A DNA stretch of 64,000 bases from Aquimarina atlantica. GTDB lineage: Bacteria > Bacteroidota > Bacteroidia > Flavobacteriales > Flavobacteriaceae. The DNA lies in contig NZ_AQRA01000009.1 in NCBI RefSeq assembly GCF_000626715.1, forward strand, positions 124,001 through 188,000. Reading direction: 5' to 3'. Below, piece after piece: positions 53,065 through 62,405 of this stretch. Below the pieces are notes generated by a model. That model was given only the letters and a program-made list of their open reading frames with translations. It had not been told where the DNA came from and did not search any database. The translations under genes were made by a program, and so were the position numbers. Position 1 is the first letter of the stretch; each line of letters starts with the position of its first letter.

Positions 53065-53817
53065 CTAGATAGGAATTACCACCGTTAATTCTGTACCATT
53101 TTTTATATTACTCTCTAATTTAAAAATTCCATTAATCATTTCTGTTCTCTTCTTCATATTTTTTATTCCGATACCATTTGTTTTTAAATTCTCTATATTA
53201 AACCCTTTACCATCATCTTGCAATTTTAAATGTAATTTACCTTCATTTTCATATAGTGAGATATCTATATTTTTACAATTGGCATGTTTTACGCTATTTT
53301 GAATAAACTCCTGTGTTATTCTTAATAAAATGCTTTTAACTTTATATAATTCAGGAATATGTTCCAGGTTATTCTTAAAACGAACTCTGTATTTTTTTAA
53401 ATTGTTTGCTTTTCTACATTCATTTTCTATTAAATCAGAAATTGAATTATTATCTATAGTATCATCCATTAGAGATTTTGAAAGGAGCCTCAATTCATCG
53501 AGCGACTCATTAATAATAGTGTTAATATTGGCAATGCTATCATTAATTTGAGGAGCTTTGTTTTCAAAAGTTAATTGTTGTAAATACAAACTAGATAAAG
53601 TAAGTTTTTGCCCTACATTATCGTGTATTTCTCTACCTATAGATTTCATTGTTTGAACCTGTATTTCCATTTGTGTCTTTAAAAGCTCCTTTTTATGAAG
53701 TATATCAATGGTTTCCATTTGTTTTATATGTGCTTTCTTTTTTCTATGGTATTCACGAATGAAAACGACTATCGCCCCGATAAAGGCAATAAAAATTACA
53801 TTAAAAATGATTAACAT
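53065..53817 (-). CDS. Sensor histidine kinase (HisKA_3, NarX/DegS-like)
   Basis: ATG 53817 is preferred because it overlaps the stop of the previous gene as TAATG; an in-frame ATG at 53841 is possible. From 53817 the protein has 250 residues, a single N-terminal membrane helix (LIIFNVIFIAFIGAIVVFI), a short coiled-coil, and HisKA_3 with phospho-acceptor His in SIGREIHDNVGQKLTLSSL. HATPase motifs are QEFIQNSVKHANCKNIDISL, LQDDGKGFN, and GIGIKNMKKR. There is no large sensor domain; the adjacent membrane protein may supply it. Partner of the response regulator. Confidence 0.93.
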   Translation of the reverse strand: MLIIFNVIFIAFIGAIVVFIREYHRKKKAHIKQMETIDILHKKELLKTQMEIQVQTMKSIGREIHDNVGQKLTLSSLYLQQLTFENKAPQINDSIANINTIINESLDELRLLSKSLMDDTIDNNSISDLIENECRKANNLKKYRVRFKNNLEHIPELYKVKSILLRITQEFIQNSVKHANCKNIDISLYENEGKLHLKLQDDGKGFNIENLKTNGIGIKNMKKRTEMINGIFKLESNIKNGTELTVVIPI

Positions 53818-54473
53818 TATTTTAAATGATGTTTCCCCCATATAAAAGAAGCTGTAAATAATAAATATATGACATAATTAGATACTAAAAAATACAGATA
53901 ATATGCATTCCATATTTCTATATATGGCTCTTTTGAAAGTACATCATAAAAAGCAAAATATGGATATGTTCCAATATAAAATAATATGACCCCAACATTA
54001 ATATAAAACATTTTATTTTTAGTAAACTCAAGAATATTATCGTTCTTGATTTGTTTAATAAATTCTAAAACAACAAGAAATGTAAGTAGTATTGTGCCTG
54101 CGGTTAGATTTATAGAATAAACTAAATTAATTTTTTCGAAATAAAGCTCTATTGGTAGATAGGTCGATAAATAAATAAAGGAAAAAATATAAAATAATTT
54201 TCTATTATTTAAAGATTTGTAAGCATACAACCAAAAAAGAAAAAGGTATTGAATAGGAATGCCGATAAAAGCATAATATTTTATGTTTATACTATCTAAT
54301 GAATAAGTATTAAGGGTCCAAAATGATTCCTGAATAAAAATAAAAATTAAATATATCGAAAACCATTTCCAATACGAGTTTCTCAATCTAAATATATATA
54401 TAAAACCTACTACGGCAGCGAAAAGTTGCAATACCAATAATATTTTGTGCATGATTGGATAATAATTCAACAT
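53817..54473 (-). CDS. Multi-pass membrane protein upstream of the sensor kinase
   Basis: A 218-residue protein with about seven membrane helices (LLVLQLFAAVVGFIYIF, FSIYLIFIFIQESFWTL, YLFLFWLYAYKSL, FLVVLEFIKQI, MFYINVGVILFYIGTYPYFA, LYFLVSNYVIYLLFTASFIW). No charged pore motif is visible. Such a gene is often found directly before a small NarX-like kinase in Bacteroidota, where it may act as sensing partner. The TAATG overlap with the kinase supports co-translation. Start is the first ATG; the next Met (M8) is an alternative. Confidence 0.7.
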   Translation of the reverse strand: MLNYYPIMHKILLVLQLFAAVVGFIYIFRLRNSYWKWFSIYLIFIFIQESFWTLNTYSLDSINIKYYAFIGIPIQYLFLFWLYAYKSLNNRKLFYIFSFIYLSTYLPIELYFEKINLVYSINLTAGTILLTFLVVLEFIKQIKNDNILEFTKNKMFYINVGVILFYIGTYPYFAFYDVLSKEPYIEIWNAYYLYFLVSNYVIYLLFTASFIWGKHHLK

Positions 54474-54482
54474 TTTTTTAAA

Positions 54483-55175
54483 TTAAAAACCAAAACCTTC
54501 TTCTTTTTTTGGAGGAAACAAACCTCCGTGATTTCGACCTAATATACTACCTCCACCATTTGGTTTTAATTCAGGCATTAGGTTTAAACCAAAAGTAGGG
54601 AACTCCGATGTAGAACCATATTTAGTGATGTCTTGTAATCCATGGTCATAGGTTATTGTGTCCAATGGGTTAAAATCTACATCTATATTATCGATTTTTA
54701 TGGTCGGTATCATTACTAAAGTATGTTTTATTTCATATTGCATCGTTTCTGGATGTTTGTTAAACCCCTTTAAATGATCATGATATTTAGGCGTTGTCTC
54801 CCAGGTATTTTTATATGGATAACTTGCATAATAGATTCGAATTCCTAAATCTTCATTAGATTTCGAAGAATTATTTTCTATTGTTATGGATTCAATCTGA
54901 TATATAAATTTTTTAAGTGTTTCTAAATCAAACCAAATAGCTCGAGCATCATCTATTTTCAACTCTTCGTTGATTTTAGCTAATTGTCTAGTTTTGTAGC
55001 CATTTACCATATCATGAACCAATCCAACTGGTATTTTGCTGATTGGGTCATCCGTATAATTAAGACAAATAGTTTTGTCAAAAGCTGGATCTACTTTTTG
55101 TTTTTTACAACCACTAAAAATTATAAAAACTACTATTCCTACAAATACTGATAAAGCTACGATTCTTTTTTTCAT
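54483..55175 (-). CDS. Lipoprotein of unknown function in the two-component operon
   Basis: ATG 55175 is chosen because it starts a lipoprotein signal (IVALSVFVGIVVFIIFSGC); the frame extends to 55229. The 230-residue mature form has no domain I know. It contains NYTDDPISKIPVGLVHDMVN, a helical DDARAIWFDLETLKKFIYQI, VMIPTIKIDNIDVDFNPLDT and ends GGGSILGRNHGGLFPPKKEE, Gly/Pro-rich. It lies upstream of the membrane protein by 9 bp, so it is likely co-expressed with the two-component genes. It may be a periplasmic sensor element or target. Confidence 0.6.
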   Translation of the reverse strand: MKKRIVALSVFVGIVVFIIFSGCKKQKVDPAFDKTICLNYTDDPISKIPVGLVHDMVNGYKTRQLAKINEELKIDDARAIWFDLETLKKFIYQIESITIENNSSKSNEDLGIRIYYASYPYKNTWETTPKYHDHLKGFNKHPETMQYEIKHTLVMIPTIKIDNIDVDFNPLDTITYDHGLQDITKYGSTSEFPTFGLNLMPELKPNGGGSILGRNHGGLFPPKKEEGFGF

Positions 55176-55459
55176 GATACTGTGTTTTGAGTTACTAAAA
55201 TTGTTTTTAAACGCCTCACAAAGAAACAATTACCTGATGATTTCTAGTAAGGTGATCTAACTTAAATCCACAGGGTTAAATGACCCAATTAATTTACGCT
55301 AACAAACTGCCTGGTTTTGGGTTAATGGGTCATCGATTTAAAAAGTAGGCTTCACGAAATTTGGAATACAAATTACTGGCAAATATTTATTTCTATTATC
55401 TCTAATGGTTTAGCATCGAGTCAGAAAATTATCAATTGTTTAACTTAATACATAAGAAA

Positions 55460-55990
55460 ATGAATTTACCAAAATCTTTTTTTAATCCAGGTACGTACCA
55501 ACTTACCACAATAGCAAGAACTTATTTAAAGGATTTTTTACAAAATCAAGAACTGTCAAAGCTCAGGAATCTGGTAGGATATACTCCAGATCCAGATGAG
55601 CCTTATCCAATAACATGGCCAAGACCCATTGGTTGGAGGAATTATTTTTATGTAAGATCTGGAATTGAAGGCTTGTCAGGCCCTCCATGGCCAGAGCCTT
55701 GCATAAATCATTCAAGGAGATTTAATAATAATCCTATAGGTTATCCTGTTCCTGGTGATATAAATCCTTGGCCTTGGCCATTTGGTCCGCTGGTCAAAGA
55801 TTTAATAAATGATAGAATATATGATCTTATTAGCAAATCTCCAGGAAAGAATGATTCTTATAATCTTATTGATGTAATAAAAAAAGAAAATATTGTAGAA
55901 GAAGTCTTGAGTGAATTAAATGAAAACCTTGTGGTTGCTCAAAAAGAAATTTCAATAAAGTTGAAAACTCTAAAAAAAAACAGAAAATAA
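55460..55990 (+). CDS. Unknown Pro/Trp-rich protein
   Basis: ATG 55460 is used; a TTG at 55436 is in frame. The 176-residue protein has no signal peptide. Its middle is unusually rich in Pro and Trp: YTPDPDEPYPITWPRPIGWR, LSGPPWPEPC and PGDINPWPWPFGP. The C-terminus is a charged helix (KENIVEEVLSELNENLVVAQ, KEISIKLKTLKKNRK). I do not recognise the family. A strong 14-bp stem-loop follows at 56014-56052 before the next gene. No export signal, so a cytoplasmic or non-classically exported protein. Confidence 0.55.
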   Translation: MNLPKSFFNPGTYQLTTIARTYLKDFLQNQELSKLRNLVGYTPDPDEPYPITWPRPIGWRNYFYVRSGIEGLSGPPWPEPCINHSRRFNNNPIGYPVPGDINPWPWPFGPLVKDLINDRIYDLISKSPGKNDSYNLIDVIKKENIVEEVLSELNENLVVAQKEISIKLKTLKKNRK

Positions 55991-56013
55991 ATAAAACTTA
56001 TAATTAAGTATTG

Positions 56014-56052
56014 TGCATTGAAATTTCTTGATCAAGTCGAAATTTCAATGCA
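56014..56052 (+). promoter_or_regulatory. Perfect 14-bp stem-loop between two unknown genes
   Basis: tgcattgaaatttc (56014-56027) and gaaatttcaatgca (56039-56052) with an 11-nt loop (ttgatcaagtc, itself a short palindrome core ttgatcaa). No T-run follows, so it is not a typical terminator. Confidence 0.6.
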
Positions 56053-56075
56053 TGATATAGGTAAATTACTAGATC

Positions 56076-57095
56076 ATGAAAACACTTTTTATAGTCCAGT
56101 TAATAATACTTATTCTATCTATAACTAATTTGAATGCCCAATCTGAGGGGAAATATTATATAGAATCAGAATTCGAAGATAAATACCTTGATGTTGAATT
56201 GCATACGTCAAAAAATGGTACACCATTAAACCTAAGTAGAGGTAGTAATGGTATTACTCAACGATTTAATTTAGAGGATGCTGGTAATGGATATTTTTAT
56301 ATCAAATCCGATCTTGAGAAATATGTTCATATAGAAAACAATTCCTCCAATTCTAATGCTAAAGTTGTTCTTTGGGAAGGGAAAGGAGATACTAATACAA
56401 AATGGAAGTTTCATGATATAGGAGATGGTTACTACTCCATTCAGTCTAAGAAAGGAACGTACATGATTAACCAATGGGGAAAACGTACTGATGGAACTAG
56501 AATAGTTATGTGGAAAAGATACGGCTCTGCCTGGAAACTTAAAACCATAGAGAAAGGAGAAAAGGTAAATCAATTAATTCGAATAAGAGTCTCTAATATG
56601 TCTTTTGAATCCTTTCATAATAATGATTGCTCAAGGTTGCAAGGTTCTCTTATCGTACGAATCAAGAACATAGATAACTCAGAGTATTATAATCCAACAA
56701 AAAATACTTTAGCTCCATCTGTCAATTATGTCGGGGATTACAACTCCAATTTGTTATTGTTTAACGGAACCTTAAACAAGGATTACCATAAAAGAAATAT
56801 TAACAAACTGAATAATTATGCTCATAATGTTGATTTTATAGTAAACCTCAATGACTATATTTCAGGTAAACTTCAACTTGAATTGTTTAGTAGTATTTGG
56901 GGTTGTCATAAAACATGTGATTTGTGTTCTGGCTACCATTGTAAGGTGAGATATAATGAAATAAGGTTTATAAGTGGATATGCAAGAAGGTCGACGACAT
57001 TGAAAATGAAACCACATTCGTCTTCAAATTTCGTTATTAAAGCTCAGGATGGGCATCAAATAAAAGGTAAAATATCAATGACTAACCTTAATTAA
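56076..57095 (+). CDS. Secreted protein with ricin-type (beta-trefoil) lectin-like domain
   Basis: A 339-residue protein with signal peptide (LFIVQLIILILSITNLNA). Residues about 25-160 hold three beta-trefoil-like units: KYYIESEFEDKYLDVELHTS, YFYIKSDLEKYVHIENNSSN and YYSIQSKKGTYMINQWGKRT, each followed by a W/F.....W type pattern (KWKFHDIGDG). The C-terminal half is distinct and has a Cys cluster (WGCHKTCDLCSGYHC) that may form disulfides or bind metal. The substrate or glycan bound is unknown. Follows a stem-loop. Confidence 0.7.
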   Translation: MKTLFIVQLIILILSITNLNAQSEGKYYIESEFEDKYLDVELHTSKNGTPLNLSRGSNGITQRFNLEDAGNGYFYIKSDLEKYVHIENNSSNSNAKVVLWEGKGDTNTKWKFHDIGDGYYSIQSKKGTYMINQWGKRTDGTRIVMWKRYGSAWKLKTIEKGEKVNQLIRIRVSNMSFESFHNNDCSRLQGSLIVRIKNIDNSEYYNPTKNTLAPSVNYVGDYNSNLLLFNGTLNKDYHKRNINKLNNYAHNVDFIVNLNDYISGKLQLELFSSIWGCHKTCDLCSGYHCKVRYNEIRFISGYARRSTTLKMKPHSSSNFVIKAQDGHQIKGKISMTNLN

Positions 57096-57228
57096 TTTCA
57101 ATGCTCTTTATGTTGTTGGAATGAGAATTTATAAACTATTTCCTGTTCTTATCAACAATCACATACACATGATTCCGGAAATTGATATTTTTAAGAAAGT
57201 AGATATTTTAAACTTATAAATATTGATT

Positions 57229-58365
57229 ATGTACCGAATATTTTTTCTGATTTCATTACTTGTTGTTTTAGGGTGTAATACAAACAATGATACATCAAAA
57301 CAACCATCCGAGGATGTAAAAACCGAAGAACAACCACTACAAGAGAATTCAATAGAAGAACCTTTACAACTCACATTAAAACAAGCCAATACATTGGTAG
57401 AATTGCCATTAGCTTGCTTGCAAACAGAGTACCCCAATAAACTGGGACAAACGTTAGGAGGAAAAGAAAATATAGGAGAACCTCATGTATTACATCCTAC
57501 TTTTTATGGTTGTTTTGATTGGCATTCTTCAGTCCATGGGCATTGGTCGTTAGTGAAGTTATTAAAAACATTTCCAGATCTGGAAAAAAAGGAGGAAGCA
57601 AAAACCAAATTACTTCAAAATATGTCTAAGAAGAATATTGAGGAAGAAATCAAGTATTTTGAAGGAAAGCATAACAAATCATACGAGAGAACTTATGGTT
57701 GGGCCTGGTTACTTAAACTAGCCGAAGAGCTACATACCTGGGATGATCCATTGGCAAGAGAATTAGAAGAAAACCTTCAGCCATTAACCACACTTATTGT
57801 ACAACGGTATATCGATTTCCTTCCAAAACTTAAATATCCAATTCGAGTAGGAGAACATACCAATACTGCATTTGGATTATCCTTTGCCTTGGATTATGCA
57901 AATACCCTTGGAGATCAAAAACTAAAAAATAGTATAGAAACCAGAGCAAGAGAGTTTTATACTAATGATCAAGGCTGTCCCATCGGTTGGGAACCCAGTG
58001 GTTATGATTTTCTATCGCCTTGTTTTGAAGAAATTGATGTAATGCGAAGAGTGCTAAACAAAGAAGAATTTGATCGCTGGATCTCTGATTTTATGCCACA
58101 ACTTAAAGTTAAAAACTTTACGATCAAAGTGGGAGAGGTGTCTGATCGTACCGATGGCAAATTAGTTCATTTAGATGGACTTAATTTTAGTAGAGCCTGG
58201 GTGTTATATGGGCTTGCCAAACAATATAAAGAATATGAACATCTTTTTTCGGTAGCCAATACACATGTAAACTATTCTTTGCCAAATCTGGTTGGAGATA
58301 GTTATGAAGGAGGACATTGGCTGGGATCATTTGCTATCTATACATTAGATGTTAATACAAAATAA
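57229..58365 (+). CDS. DUF2891 lipoprotein
   Basis: ATG 57229 is chosen over TTG 57223. The 378-residue protein has a lipoprotein signal (MYRIFFLISLLVVLGCNTNN; lipid Cys near 16). The DUF2891 domain (FYGCFDWHSSVHGHWSLVKL, GRTYGWAWLLKLAEELHTWD-like, REFYTNDQGCPIGWEPSGYD, FLSPC) is a helical barrel-like domain with conserved His, Glu and Trp resembling (alpha/alpha)6 glycosidases. Function unknown. Stop and next ATG abut (TAAATG), so it is in the pxp operon. Confidence 0.8.
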   Translation: MYRIFFLISLLVVLGCNTNNDTSKQPSEDVKTEEQPLQENSIEEPLQLTLKQANTLVELPLACLQTEYPNKLGQTLGGKENIGEPHVLHPTFYGCFDWHSSVHGHWSLVKLLKTFPDLEKKEEAKTKLLQNMSKKNIEEEIKYFEGKHNKSYERTYGWAWLLKLAEELHTWDDPLARELEENLQPLTTLIVQRYIDFLPKLKYPIRVGEHTNTAFGLSFALDYANTLGDQKLKNSIETRAREFYTNDQGCPIGWEPSGYDFLSPCFEEIDVMRRVLNKEEFDRWISDFMPQLKVKNFTIKVGEVSDRTDGKLVHLDGLNFSRAWVLYGLAKQYKEYEHLFSVANTHVNYSLPNLVGDSYEGGHWLGSFAIYTLDVNTK

Positions 58366-59571
58366 ATGAAGAAATTTTTTAATATAGGCCCGGGAACATG
58401 GGTGACTGCAGCTTTTATTGGTCCAGGTACCGTAACTGTATGTACATTAGCAGGAGTACAGTTTGGATTTTCATTACTATGGGCATTGGTGTTATCTATT
58501 GTAGCTTGTGTTGTTTTACAGGAAATGGCAGCAAGATTAGGTGTAGTCACCCAAAAGGGATTAAGCGAAGTACTAAAGTCTCAGTTTGATAACAAAATTG
58601 TAAGAGGAGCCCTTATTGCATTAATCTTGTCAGCAATTTTTATAGGAAATGCAGCATACGAAGCTGGTAATATCAGTGGGGGAGTACTTGGGCTGTCTAC
58701 AATCTTAGAATCCTCACTCGGGGTTTCAGAAAATTACCTAAGTATCGTAATCGGTGTGATTGCCTTTATACTATTGTACATAGGTAACTATAAAGTCTTA
58801 GAACGAAGTTTAATCGTTCTGGTCTTATTAATGAGTGTAGCTTTTATAGTAACGGCAATAGTTACCAAACCAGATATTTCTATGATCTTTAAAGGGTTTG
58901 TTCCTAACTTTTCTAGTGATAACGTGCTTACTATTGTAGGGTTGATAGGAACAACAGTAGTGCCTTATAACCTCTTTTTACATGCATCTATTGTTAGCGA
59001 AAAATGGAAATCTACCGAAGACCTGCCAGAAGCAAAAAAAGATACTATAGTGGCCATTGTATTAGGTGGGTTTGTGTCAATGGCAATCATTATTGCAGGA
59101 GCAGCTATACAAGAAGCAGAAGTGAATAATGCTGCCGATCTGGCCAAAGGACTGGAACCGGTTTTTGGTTCGATGGCAAAATATGTGTTATCTGTAGGGT
59201 TATTTGCAGCTGGAATTACTTCTGCAATTACAGCACCTCTTGCAGCAGCTTATGTAGTAAAAGGATGTATGGGATGGCAAAAAGGACTCAAAAGTAAATC
59301 CTTCAGAGCAGTATGGATGTTCATCCTTTTTTTGGGAGTTTTGTTTTCTTCATTAGGGATAAAATCAATAGTAATTATTCGATTTGCACAGATCGCAAAT
59401 GGACTCCTTTTACCTGTAATTGCAATCTTCCTTTTATGGGTAATGAATCAACAAAAAATATTAGGAAAATATACCAATTCATGGAAACAAAACCTGGTTG
59501 GATTTTTCATTCTTATCATTACTTGCTTTTTAGGATTTAGAGGAATTTGGAAAGTGATTGAAAGTTTGTAG
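58366..59571 (+). CDS. NRAMP-like transporter (YcsG-type)
   Basis: A 401-residue membrane protein with 11-12 helices and the NRAMP/LeuT-like fold (FFNIGPGTWVTAAFIGPGT, AGNISGGVLGLSTILESS, GTTVVPYNLFLHASIV, IQEAEVNNAADLAKG-like). The canonical NRAMP metal motif DPGN in helix 1 is replaced by GPGT and the helix 6 motif MPHN by VPYN. In Bacillus subtilis the NRAMP-like YcsG is encoded beside the 5-oxoprolinase genes, as here. A substrate other than Mn/Fe, possibly 5-oxoproline, is therefore suggested but unproven. Confidence 0.82.
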   Translation: MKKFFNIGPGTWVTAAFIGPGTVTVCTLAGVQFGFSLLWALVLSIVACVVLQEMAARLGVVTQKGLSEVLKSQFDNKIVRGALIALILSAIFIGNAAYEAGNISGGVLGLSTILESSLGVSENYLSIVIGVIAFILLYIGNYKVLERSLIVLVLLMSVAFIVTAIVTKPDISMIFKGFVPNFSSDNVLTIVGLIGTTVVPYNLFLHASIVSEKWKSTEDLPEAKKDTIVAIVLGGFVSMAIIIAGAAIQEAEVNNAADLAKGLEPVFGSMAKYVLSVGLFAAGITSAITAPLAAAYVVKGCMGWQKGLKSKSFRAVWMFILFLGVLFSSLGIKSIVIIRFAQIANGLLLPVIAIFLLWVMNQQKILGKYTNSWKQNLVGFFILIITCFLGFRGIWKVIESL

Positions 59572-59596
59572 GAATTTTACTAATAAATGTAGGAAT

Positions 59597-60322
59597 ATGA
59601 ATAAGGTTATTCTTAATGCAGATGTGGGAGAAGAGGCAGGTTTTGATGCCGAAATTATGCAATACATCTCCTGGTGTAACATTGCATGCGGAAGCCATGC
59701 AGGGAGTGCAGAAGTAATCCAGAAAACAATTGCATTGGCAATGCAGCATAATGTAAAAATTGGAGCACATCCATCATACCCCGATCGTGAAAATTTTGGA
59801 AGAACAAGGATAGAGATGCCATATGGCGATTTGGTAAAAACAATAACCGAACAAATACAATTGGTAAAATCCTTGACCGAAAAAGCAGGAGGGAAATTAC
59901 ACCATGTAAAACCACATGGAGCACTTTATAACGAAGCAGTGAAAAATGAATCAGTGGCTTTGGCAATTATTGAAGCTATAAAAAATGTCGATAAAAGTTT
60001 ATATATAATTACTTTGAAAAATGCTAAATTATCGTATCTTTCCAGAGGAGATTTTGAGGTCAAACACGAAGCTTTTGCAGATAGGAATTACAATGATGAT
60101 TTGACATTGGTATCAAGAAAAGAAAAAGAAGCTTTGCTTACAGATCCAAAAGAGATTTTTGGTCATGTAAAAAGAATGGTTGTTGAAGGGAAAGTGAAAA
60201 CTAAAAATAGAGTAGAAGTTCCGATTTTTTTTGATACGATTTGTGTGCATGGAGATAATCCAAAATCAGTTCAGATTTTGAAGTATTTATATAAAGAGTT
60301 TTCGATTTTAAATTTACTATAA
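59597..60322 (+). CDS. pxpA: 5-oxoprolinase subunit PxpA (LamB/YcsF family)
   Basis: ATG 59597 with AGGAAT just upstream is the start; a TTG 13 codons earlier is in frame but lies in the previous gene. The 241 residues fit the family (about 245). Motifs: LNADVGEEAGFDAEIMQYIS, NIACGSHAGSAEVIQKTI, KIGAHPSYPDRENFGR and HVKPHGALYNEAVKNESVA, near-invariant in PxpA. It is the ATP-dependent, lactam-opening component of 5-oxoproline (pyroglutamate) hydrolysis with PxpB and PxpC. Confidence 0.95.
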   Translation: MNKVILNADVGEEAGFDAEIMQYISWCNIACGSHAGSAEVIQKTIALAMQHNVKIGAHPSYPDRENFGRTRIEMPYGDLVKTITEQIQLVKSLTEKAGGKLHHVKPHGALYNEAVKNESVALAIIEAIKNVDKSLYIITLKNAKLSYLSRGDFEVKHEAFADRNYNDDLTLVSRKEKEALLTDPKEIFGHVKRMVVEGKVKTKNRVEVPIFFDTICVHGDNPKSVQILKYLYKEFSILNLL

Positions 60323-60332
60323 TAGAAAGCTT

Positions 60333-61058
60333 ATGAAATATGAATTGCAATACAAAAGATATTCTGAAAGAGCAATTTTAATAGAGTGGCCTGCAAAAAT
60401 TGACGAAAATATCCTTCATGACCTGCTTTCCTTTAAAAAATCGATACTTTCTTTTTGTGATAAACTAATTGTTGAAGTAATCTCATCATATAACTCGTTA
60501 TTAATTTATTATGTGTCTACTATAGAGGATTTCTATAGTGAGGTTTTTGAGCTAAAATCGCTATATTCTAAAGATTTTGAAGATGTAAGACTCGAAAATA
60601 AACTGTGGAGAATTCCTGTTTGTTATGCTGCTTCTCTTGCGCAGGATTTAGAAGTATTTGCAAAAGATAAATCACTTACTGTAGAAGAAATAATTCGATT
60701 ACATACTGCTCCACTCTATACAGTATATGGTATTGGTTTTTTACCTGGGTTTTTGTACTTGGGTGGTCTCGATGATCAATTGCATAGAGCTCGAAAAATC
60801 ACCCCTTCATTACATGTCAAAAAAGGTGCTGTAGCAATTGGCGGAAGTCAGACAGGGATATACCCTGTAGATAGCCCTGGGGGTTGGCATGTGATTGGTG
60901 TGTGTCCTCTGGATTTTTTCAATCCGAAAACAGAAGATTGTTGCTTTATTTCGCCTGGAGATAAAATTCAATTTATATCGATTAAGGAAAATGAATATAA
61001 CGATATAAGAACTAGAGTTGAAAACAAGAATTATACACCCGAATCTGTGTGCTTATGA
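60333..61058 (+). CDS. pxpB: 5-oxoprolinase subunit PxpB (KipI family)
   Basis: A 241-residue KipI-like protein (cyclophilin-like AHS1 fold): RYSERAILIEWPAKIDENI, VCYAASLAQDLEVFA, YGIGFLPGFLYLGGLDDQLH, KGAVAIGGSQTGIYPVDSPG and GWHVIGVCPLDFFNP. Together with PxpC it forms the carrier part of 5-oxoprolinase. It starts 11 bp after pxpA, and its TGA overlaps the pxpC ATG. Confidence 0.95.
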   Translation: MKYELQYKRYSERAILIEWPAKIDENILHDLLSFKKSILSFCDKLIVEVISSYNSLLIYYVSTIEDFYSEVFELKSLYSKDFEDVRLENKLWRIPVCYAASLAQDLEVFAKDKSLTVEEIIRLHTAPLYTVYGIGFLPGFLYLGGLDDQLHRARKITPSLHVKKGAVAIGGSQTGIYPVDSPGGWHVIGVCPLDFFNPKTEDCCFISPGDKIQFISIKENEYNDIRTRVENKNYTPESVCL

Positions 61059-61912
61059 TTACGAATGTCGAAATAATTAAACCGGGACTTTTTACAACTA
61101 TCCAGGACGAAGGACGTTTTGGTTTTTCAAAATATGGAGCCCCAAAAAGTGGAGCAATGGATCAGGTGTCATTTGGGTTTGCAAATTTAATATTAGGTAA
61201 TCCTAAAAATTCAGCATGTATCGAATGGACGATTCAACCTCCCGTTTTAAAATTTCATGACACCACAACTATTGTATTAACAGGTGGTGAGACAGATGCA
61301 TTTTTGAATGATGAAAAAATAGAAATGTATCGTGAGATTAAAGTCTCAAAAAATGATATTCTTAAAATAAATTTTTGTAGGAAAGGAGTGTATGGTTATG
61401 TAGGAATTAAGAATGGATTTCTTTCGGAAGAAGTGTTACATAGTAGATCTTTTTATAAGTCAATTACACCTCGATTTCGATTAGCTAAAAATGACAAAAT
61501 ACCATATCAAAGTACTAGTGATTATACCGATCATTTTTCTGCAATTTCACCACCTTTATTTTTAGAAAACTCAGATGCATTAGAGGTGTATAAAGGACCC
61601 GAATTTGACATGCTAAATGATGTTCAAAAATCTAAAGTATTAGATGCAGTTTTTACAATTTCAAATACTATAAATCGAATGGCAATTCAGTTAGAAGAAA
61701 AAATACCTAACACTTTACCTTCGATTATAACATCACCTGTTTTACCAGGTACAATACAATTAACTCCATCTGGTAGTTTAATTGTGTTGATGAGAGACTG
61801 TCAAACTACCGGTGGCTACCCAAGAGTTTTACAACTAACTGAAACCGCCATAAACCAAATTGCACAAAAACGAATGAAAGAAAAGTGTGTTTTTAGATTA
61901 GTCGAATTTTGA
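61055..61912 (+). CDS. pxpC: 5-oxoprolinase subunit PxpC (KipA family)
   Basis: ATG 61055 overlaps the pxpB stop as ATGA and is preferred over GTG 61049. The 285-residue KipA/AHS2 protein shows IIKPGLFTTIQDEGRFGFSK, YGAPKSGAMDQVSF, ILTGGETDAFLNDEK-like and MRDCQTTGGYPRVLQLTE. It completes the PxpA-B-C complex, giving ATP-dependent ring opening of 5-oxoproline to glutamate. Last gene of the operon, followed by repeats. Confidence 0.95.
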   Translation: MITNVEIIKPGLFTTIQDEGRFGFSKYGAPKSGAMDQVSFGFANLILGNPKNSACIEWTIQPPVLKFHDTTTIVLTGGETDAFLNDEKIEMYREIKVSKNDILKINFCRKGVYGYVGIKNGFLSEEVLHSRSFYKSITPRFRLAKNDKIPYQSTSDYTDHFSAISPPLFLENSDALEVYKGPEFDMLNDVQKSKVLDAVFTISNTINRMAIQLEEKIPNTLPSIITSPVLPGTIQLTPSGSLIVLMRDCQTTGGYPRVLQLTETAINQIAQKRMKEKCVFRLVEF

Positions 61913-62405
61913 GGTAAACTACGTTTTACATTTATAAAGGATAATATGTCACCCTGAGCCAAATCGAAGGGTTTGTCATTCCGACACTTCATCTACGTTT
62001 AGCATAGACTTCGGCCAGAATCCATAATAGGTAATGTAACAATGGATCCCAGCCTACGCTGGGATGACAAATAACCATAATCCACAACTTCAAGATTAGC
62101 TACCAAAGAACAGGTATTAACACTTGTCGATTTAATATTAAGACAGATGTTTATCATAAACAACATTTTTGCGATCTTTGCGATCTGAATTTGATGTAAG
62201 AGTTTGATTTCAAAAAAACCGTCATATTGAGTGATTTTTTGTAGTAAAACGGAGAAAAATTGTATCGAAATTGGGTTTTTTGATAATTCTGCTGAGCCCT
62301 TCGGTAGCCCCAGTACAAGCCTTTCGAAATACAAATTTCTATCAAAAATTACTTTAGTCGATGTGAATTTTGTTATATCTAATTCTGTTTTGTAATTACT
62401 TGAAC
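61913..62405. repeat. Gene-free spacer with two dispersed repeats
   Basis: At about 61940-62075 hairpin-like words cactgagc-type (tcaccctgagccaaatcgaa) and aatggatcccagcctacgct with gggatgacaaataac. At 62200-62365 a REP-like copy: cgaaattgggttttttgata, gctgagcccttcggtagccc, caagcctttcgaaatacaaa. No gene is believed here; minus-strand frames through it are translations of repeats. Confidence 0.6.

Noticed and set aside
61999..62334. Minus-strand ORF in the repeat-rich spacer after pxpC
   Set aside because: Composed of dispersed repeat sequence; no recognisable protein.
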